A stretch of 64,000 nucleotides of DNA, taken from Phycisphaeraceae bacterium. GTDB taxonomy: Bacteria; Planctomycetota; Phycisphaerae; Phycisphaerales; Phycisphaeraceae. The notes under the pieces are model-generated. The model was not told where the DNA came from, ran no database searches, and saw only the letters and a program-made list of their open reading frames with translations. The translations under genes and the position numbers were made by a program. Numbering within the stretch: position 1 is the stretch's first letter; each line of letters opens with the position of its first letter. Below, in pieces: positions 61,162 through 64,000 of the stretch. The stretch spans positions 103,465 through 167,464 of the forward strand of contig JAJDCS010000010.1 in NCBI GenBank assembly GCA_029260715.1, written 5' to 3'.

Positions 61162-62307
61162 CTATTGCTCCCAACGCCAATCGATCGACTCACCGTTGTT
61201 GTCTCCGGCACTGGTCAGCACGAACCCGTCCCCCTCTCGCCGGTAGTCAAACGCACCCCCGGTAAACGGATCGGCCGGGAGGCCCGCCAACTCATCAAGC
61301 GTCGGCGGATACGCCCCGTACTCGGCCTTGTGCCGCCTTAACATGATCGCGGCTTCCGCCAGATCTACGTAAGCCTGATGCTTCAAAAACTCCTTAAAGA
61401 AGTGGTCGATCTGGGGCGCGCCCATCGCAAATTGCCACGCCCACCAGGGATGGTCCACATCGGCCTTTAGCTCCCGAAGCGGCAGGTCGTCTTTTTCGAT
61501 CTGCTCTGTAAGCCGGCGATATTGACCAAGCGAGTAGGCCGCATTATGCACGTTCATTGGCTTGGCTATGACACCGTCGGATACCCTGACGGTACTCGAG
61601 CCTTCCCACGACAGGATCGCAGGGATCTTCGCACGCACATCGACCTCGCTGATCCGATCAATCACTCGCTGTGGGGGCATCCCGCCATCGGCATACAACG
61701 TTTCGACATGCCGAAGCATTATGCTTTCGTAAACCACTTGGACTAGCGCACCTATGAACGATGGGTGTTCACCGATCTGACGACTAAGTGATAAGCCCGC
61801 CGCAATCGATTCGCCCGCCCCTCCCAGATCGCCCGCCCGTTGTCGCACGATGATCTCGGCATCAAGCAGCCGGATTACCGACCGGGGAGAGCCAGTGCGT
61901 GCTAATAAATCATCCATCCAGTAAGGTGTGGTCGTCACGCCTTCTTTCCAGAAACCCTGGTTCTCACTGGCAACCAGATGGATTTGTTCAAGCACCGCAT
62001 CACTCGCCCGCACCGCATCGCTCAGTTCTTGTGGGTCGGCCGTGTCAGCATGGCTGACGGTCTCCGCCATCGGTGCGGGCAAAGTATTGTAAAGCGACAC
62101 GACTTCCAGTATCTGCGGCGTGCCCGTCTCGGATGTGTCGAATTCAAAGCCGGCGTTAAGCCGGATCTCGACGCCTTGTCCTTCCCCAAAGGCCAACTCC
62201 TGAGATAATCTCTGATGCCCAACCCGCAGCGTCACCGCCCATATGATGACCAGGACGCCGGACATCACCAGCATGACCACTACGCCACGAATGACCCATT
62301 TTCTCAT
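61162..62307 (-). CDS. Anchored protein with pseudopilin-like C-terminal segment
   Basis: A 381-residue protein from ATG 62307 (MRKWVIRGVVVMLVMSGVLV), with an N-terminal membrane helix at about 6-25; a longer frame opens at 62364. The middle is helical without a known domain. The C-terminus reads MLRRHKAEYGAYPPTLDELAGLP, then DPFTGGAFDYRREGDGFVLTSAGDNN, like the C-terminal end of bacterial pseudopilin-type and other proteins with the 'YPxxLxxL...DPFxG...Y...G...sxG.dg' pattern. That match suggests a surface or secretion-system link, but the N-terminus lacks a prepilin cleavage motif. Function unknown. Confidence 0.65.
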   Translation of the reverse strand: MRKWVIRGVVVMLVMSGVLVIIWAVTLRVGHQRLSQELAFGEGQGVEIRLNAGFEFDTSETGTPQILEVVSLYNTLPAPMAETVSHADTADPQELSDAVRASDAVLEQIHLVASENQGFWKEGVTTTPYWMDDLLARTGSPRSVIRLLDAEIIVRQRAGDLGGAGESIAAGLSLSRQIGEHPSFIGALVQVVYESIMLRHVETLYADGGMPPQRVIDRISEVDVRAKIPAILSWEGSSTVRVSDGVIAKPMNVHNAAYSLGQYRRLTEQIEKDDLPLRELKADVDHPWWAWQFAMGAPQIDHFFKEFLKHQAYVDLAEAAIMLRRHKAEYGAYPPTLDELAGLPADPFTGGAFDYRREGDGFVLTSAGDNNGESIDWRWEQ

Positions 62308-62370
62308 GTTATGACTCCCGGTAGATGAGATTACCGGAATATATCGACCTATAACCGCAGGCACTTGAGT

Positions 62371-62745
62371 TCAAATCGCATCAAACGCGCTCTGCGCAAG
62401 TTTCTTTTCGCCGCAGTACAGGCACTTGCGGTGCCGTGGCGACATCACGCGGTTGCAGGCCCGGCACTTCTGGATGGAGCGAGAGGCCTTGCCGTCCTCC
62501 TGCCCGTCCATCAGGTCGATCATCTTGACCCGTTCAAGCAGGTCCTCCTCGGTGAGCTGGGTCTTGTCCTGGATCAGCGACCACATCGCCATGCACACCA
62601 GGCTCAGCCGCTCGATGCGGTCTTCCAGGTTCGTCACGTCCCGCTTGGCGCTGCCCGCCGCAGCCGTCGCCCGCGCCGCGTCGGCCGCCGACGAAGCAGC
62701 GGCCATACCCGACCCGTCGTGTCCGAACATTAAGGGGTTGATCAT
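62371..62745 (-). CDS. Small zinc-ribbon protein
   Basis: A 124-residue protein starting MINPLMFGHDGSG, with AGGAGGTG upstream of ATG 62745. The N-terminus is Ala-rich, the middle helical (NLEDRIERLSLVCMAMWSLI, LTEEDLLERVKMIDLMDGQ), and the C-terminus is a zinc-ribbon-like pair of Cys knuckles: CRACNRVMSPRHRKCLYCG. It is not a recognised family. A duplicated 5' fragment of this gene lies upstream (62841-62930). Confidence 0.7.
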   Translation of the reverse strand: MINPLMFGHDGSGMAAASSAADAARATAAAGSAKRDVTNLEDRIERLSLVCMAMWSLIQDKTQLTEEDLLERVKMIDLMDGQEDGKASRSIQKCRACNRVMSPRHRKCLYCGEKKLAQSAFDAI

Positions 62746-63062
62746 TTTGACACCTCCTGATTGATTGGTTTCGATACCAATTGTATCGGTTATAACTTGC
62801 CCAGGTGTGTGGATTATGAAGCCGGATTTCCAAACCCTGGCTATGAGTCAGTGGTGGCCAGGGCGGTGTCCGCTGCCGTGGCGGCGCGCACGCCCGATCC
62901 ATCGCGTCCGAACATGAGGGGATTGTTCAGCTTCAAACCTCCTGTTTACACCTCCAAGCCCAACACTTATTTCTTTTCATACTGGAGGAAGACTCAGTTA
63001 GATATTACGATATTAATGTCATCGGGTATTCCCCTCAGACCCCCAAGGTAGTCAAATAAAAT
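62746..63062. other. Intergenic region with a duplicated 5' gene fragment
   Basis: Contains the short duplicate described at 62841-62930 and otherwise A+T-rich sequence leading to the SUKH-like gene. No other gene or RNA seen. Confidence 0.5.
62841..62930 (-). pseudogene. Duplicated 5' fragment of the zinc-ribbon gene
   Basis: On the minus strand, AGGAGG precedes a CTG codon at 62930, then NNPLMFGRDGSGVRAATAADTALATTDS and a TAG stop at 62841. The same ribosome site spacing and the motif NPLMFGxDGSG occur at the start of the intact gene (62745). The ATG of the intact copy corresponds to CTG here. The remainder (helical region and zinc ribbon) is absent. It could be a remnant or a 29-codon peptide gene using CTG. 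Confidence 0.6.
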
Positions 63063-63716
63063 ATGACTAATTCATCTGAACCAATCGTGTTTCCATTTAT
63101 CAACGACACCGATCCGGTACTGCTGTGCCAGCCCAACGAGGAAGATGACTGTCCAACACGATTCCGTATACCCACACGACATCTAATAGGTGCCCCAGCA
63201 GATGGTTCTGCGCTTGCAAAATTGGACAAACTCCTGGGTGGCGTGCCCGGCCATATGATATTCAGAGAATTCTACTCAAAACATAACGGAGTGGGTATGT
63301 TTTCGGTGGGCAACGAGGATGACGAGTGTGGCATATTCGTACTGCCACCAATTGAAGAATGGGATGAAGTCAAAGAACTCATGTTCGAGTGGTTCTTTGA
63401 TGGTCTCGAAAAACAATTCGAAGACAATTCATTCGGCCCAAATGACATAATACCGTTTGCGCAACGAAATTACTCACCTGATACTTGGTACGTGGTGACA
63501 AAGAAGCCTCTAGCAGGAAATATCCTGTTCTGGGAACACGAAGAAGGGTACCTCTACGAGGACGTATTTGCTGATGACCTAATCGACTTTCTCAACAAAC
63601 TTACGGATGGTTTGAGGATACACAGCCACTCTTGTTTTGATGCAAAGTGGTCATCAGATCCGATTCCACAAGGAGTAGATGAGCTTTTCCCGGTCGGTTA
63701 CAAAAGCCATCCTTAG
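63063..63716 (+). CDS. SUKH/SMI1-KNR4-like protein, A+T-rich
   Basis: A 217-residue cytoplasmic protein. The stretch FREFYSKHNGVGMFSVGNED, then FVLPPIEEWDEVKELMFEW, PNDIIPFAQRNYSPDTWYVV and NILFWEHEEGYLYEDVFADDLIDFLNKL, follows the SMI1/KNR4 (SUKH) pattern. Several SUKH proteins are immunity proteins against toxins, but no toxin gene is adjacent. Base composition is visibly lower in G+C than the neighbours, pointing to recent acquisition. Family call is by pattern only. Confidence 0.65.
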   Translation: MTNSSEPIVFPFINDTDPVLLCQPNEEDDCPTRFRIPTRHLIGAPADGSALAKLDKLLGGVPGHMIFREFYSKHNGVGMFSVGNEDDECGIFVLPPIEEWDEVKELMFEWFFDGLEKQFEDNSFGPNDIIPFAQRNYSPDTWYVVTKKPLAGNILFWEHEEGYLYEDVFADDLIDFLNKLTDGLRIHSHSCFDAKWSSDPIPQGVDELFPVGYKSHP

Positions 63717-63845
63717 TCAAATGTAACCTTCTAGAACCGGTTTCAAAACCTCTGATAAACCTCATTGGCTGGCAGCTAACAGCGATTCCAACCCTAACAA
63801 TTACCGTTTTGAAACACCCTCTAGTTGATATTGCAAGCCGTTTGG

Positions 63846-64000
63846 CTACAGCACTTCCACCGCCCGTGGGTACGAACCCAGCACGGTCATCTGCAGGCAG
63901 TGGCTCTTGGTTTTCTCGATCGCCTCGGTGACCTTGGCTTCGTTGATGTGGCCGATCACGTCGACGAAAAAGATGTACTCCCAGTTGGCGCGCTGGCTGG
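63846..64000 (-). CDS. pheA: Prephenate dehydratase, C-terminal ACT-domain end (truncated by window)
   Basis: Only the last 51 codons are inside the window. The encoded WEYIFFVDVIGHINEAKVTEAIEK and the following LGSYPRAVEVL with a TAG stop match the ACT regulatory domain end of prephenate dehydratase or of a bifunctional chorismate mutase/prephenate dehydratase. The rest lies beyond 64000. Catalytic part cannot be checked. Confidence 0.85.
   Translation of the reverse strand, partial: SQRANWEYIFFVDVIGHINEAKVTEAIEKTKSHCLQMTVLGSYPRAVEVL

Overview
The window (about 60% G+C) looks like chromosomal DNA from a planctomycete, most likely a flagellated member of the Phycisphaerae. This is inferred from gene content rather than a marker gene: a DUF4175-like / prenyltransferase-repeat operon, a Maf (DUF115) protein with nonulosonic acid genes, FlgI-like and YjfB-like motility proteins, several SPFH proteins, outer-membrane proteins (autotransporter, LpxR) and many Cys-rich or TPR hypotheticals. 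No plasmid or prophage is visible. A ParB gene, two parS palindromes and a gene for SMC suggest that the window lies in the origin-proximal part of the chromosome.

Layout. 1-3634: SMC (C-terminus off the left edge). 3749-5629: lipoprotein joining a FlgI-like domain to HEAT-like repeats. 5772-7000: hpt and a bacterial PH-domain protein, overlapping. 7008-12342: hisD, dprA, a TPR lipoprotein, a short-repeat membrane protein and LpxR. 12406-22441: a long minus-strand operon of three SPFH (HflK/HflC-like) proteins, an ABC ATPase, an ABC-2 permease and a large anchored protein; a second ABC-2-like permease is divergent (22620-23585). 23608-25653: P1B-type ATPase with altered metal-site motifs.

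25832-31369: surface/flagellin glycosylation locus (DUF115/Maf, SPASM protein without a radical-SAM cluster motif, NeuA, NeuC). 31525-33765: exported protein, XerC/D recombinase and a Cys-rich protein. 33908: tRNA with CAT anticodon. 34169: DacB/PBP4. 35808-42604: four-gene operon (DUF4175-like coiled-coil membrane protein, small exported protein, prenyltransferase-repeat protein, exported protein). 42843-45614: methyltransferase, a second short-repeat membrane protein between two parS sites, and parB without an adjacent parA.

46069-52767: a 2,232-residue autotransporter whose passenger is built from roughly 186-residue super-repeats. 52998-56599: SH3-domain exported protein, YjfB-like protein and a NagB/PIG-L fusion. 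56704: tRNA-Arg(TCT). 56987-59572: FtsK. 59644-61068: divergent exported Ni-SOD and Cu/Zn-SOD. 61162-64000: pseudopilin-like anchored protein, zinc-ribbon protein with a duplicated 5' fragment, an A+T-rich SUKH-like gene and the end of pheA.

A short dispersed repeat with inverted ends recurs in intergenic spaces (8.4, 25.7, 32.5, 45.7 and probably 56.6 kb). No clearly new defence system was found. The most unusual points are the parS-flanked repeat protein beside an orphan parB, the super-repeat autotransporter, the glycosylation locus with its degenerate SPASM protein, the exported SOD pair and the SPFH/ABC operon.
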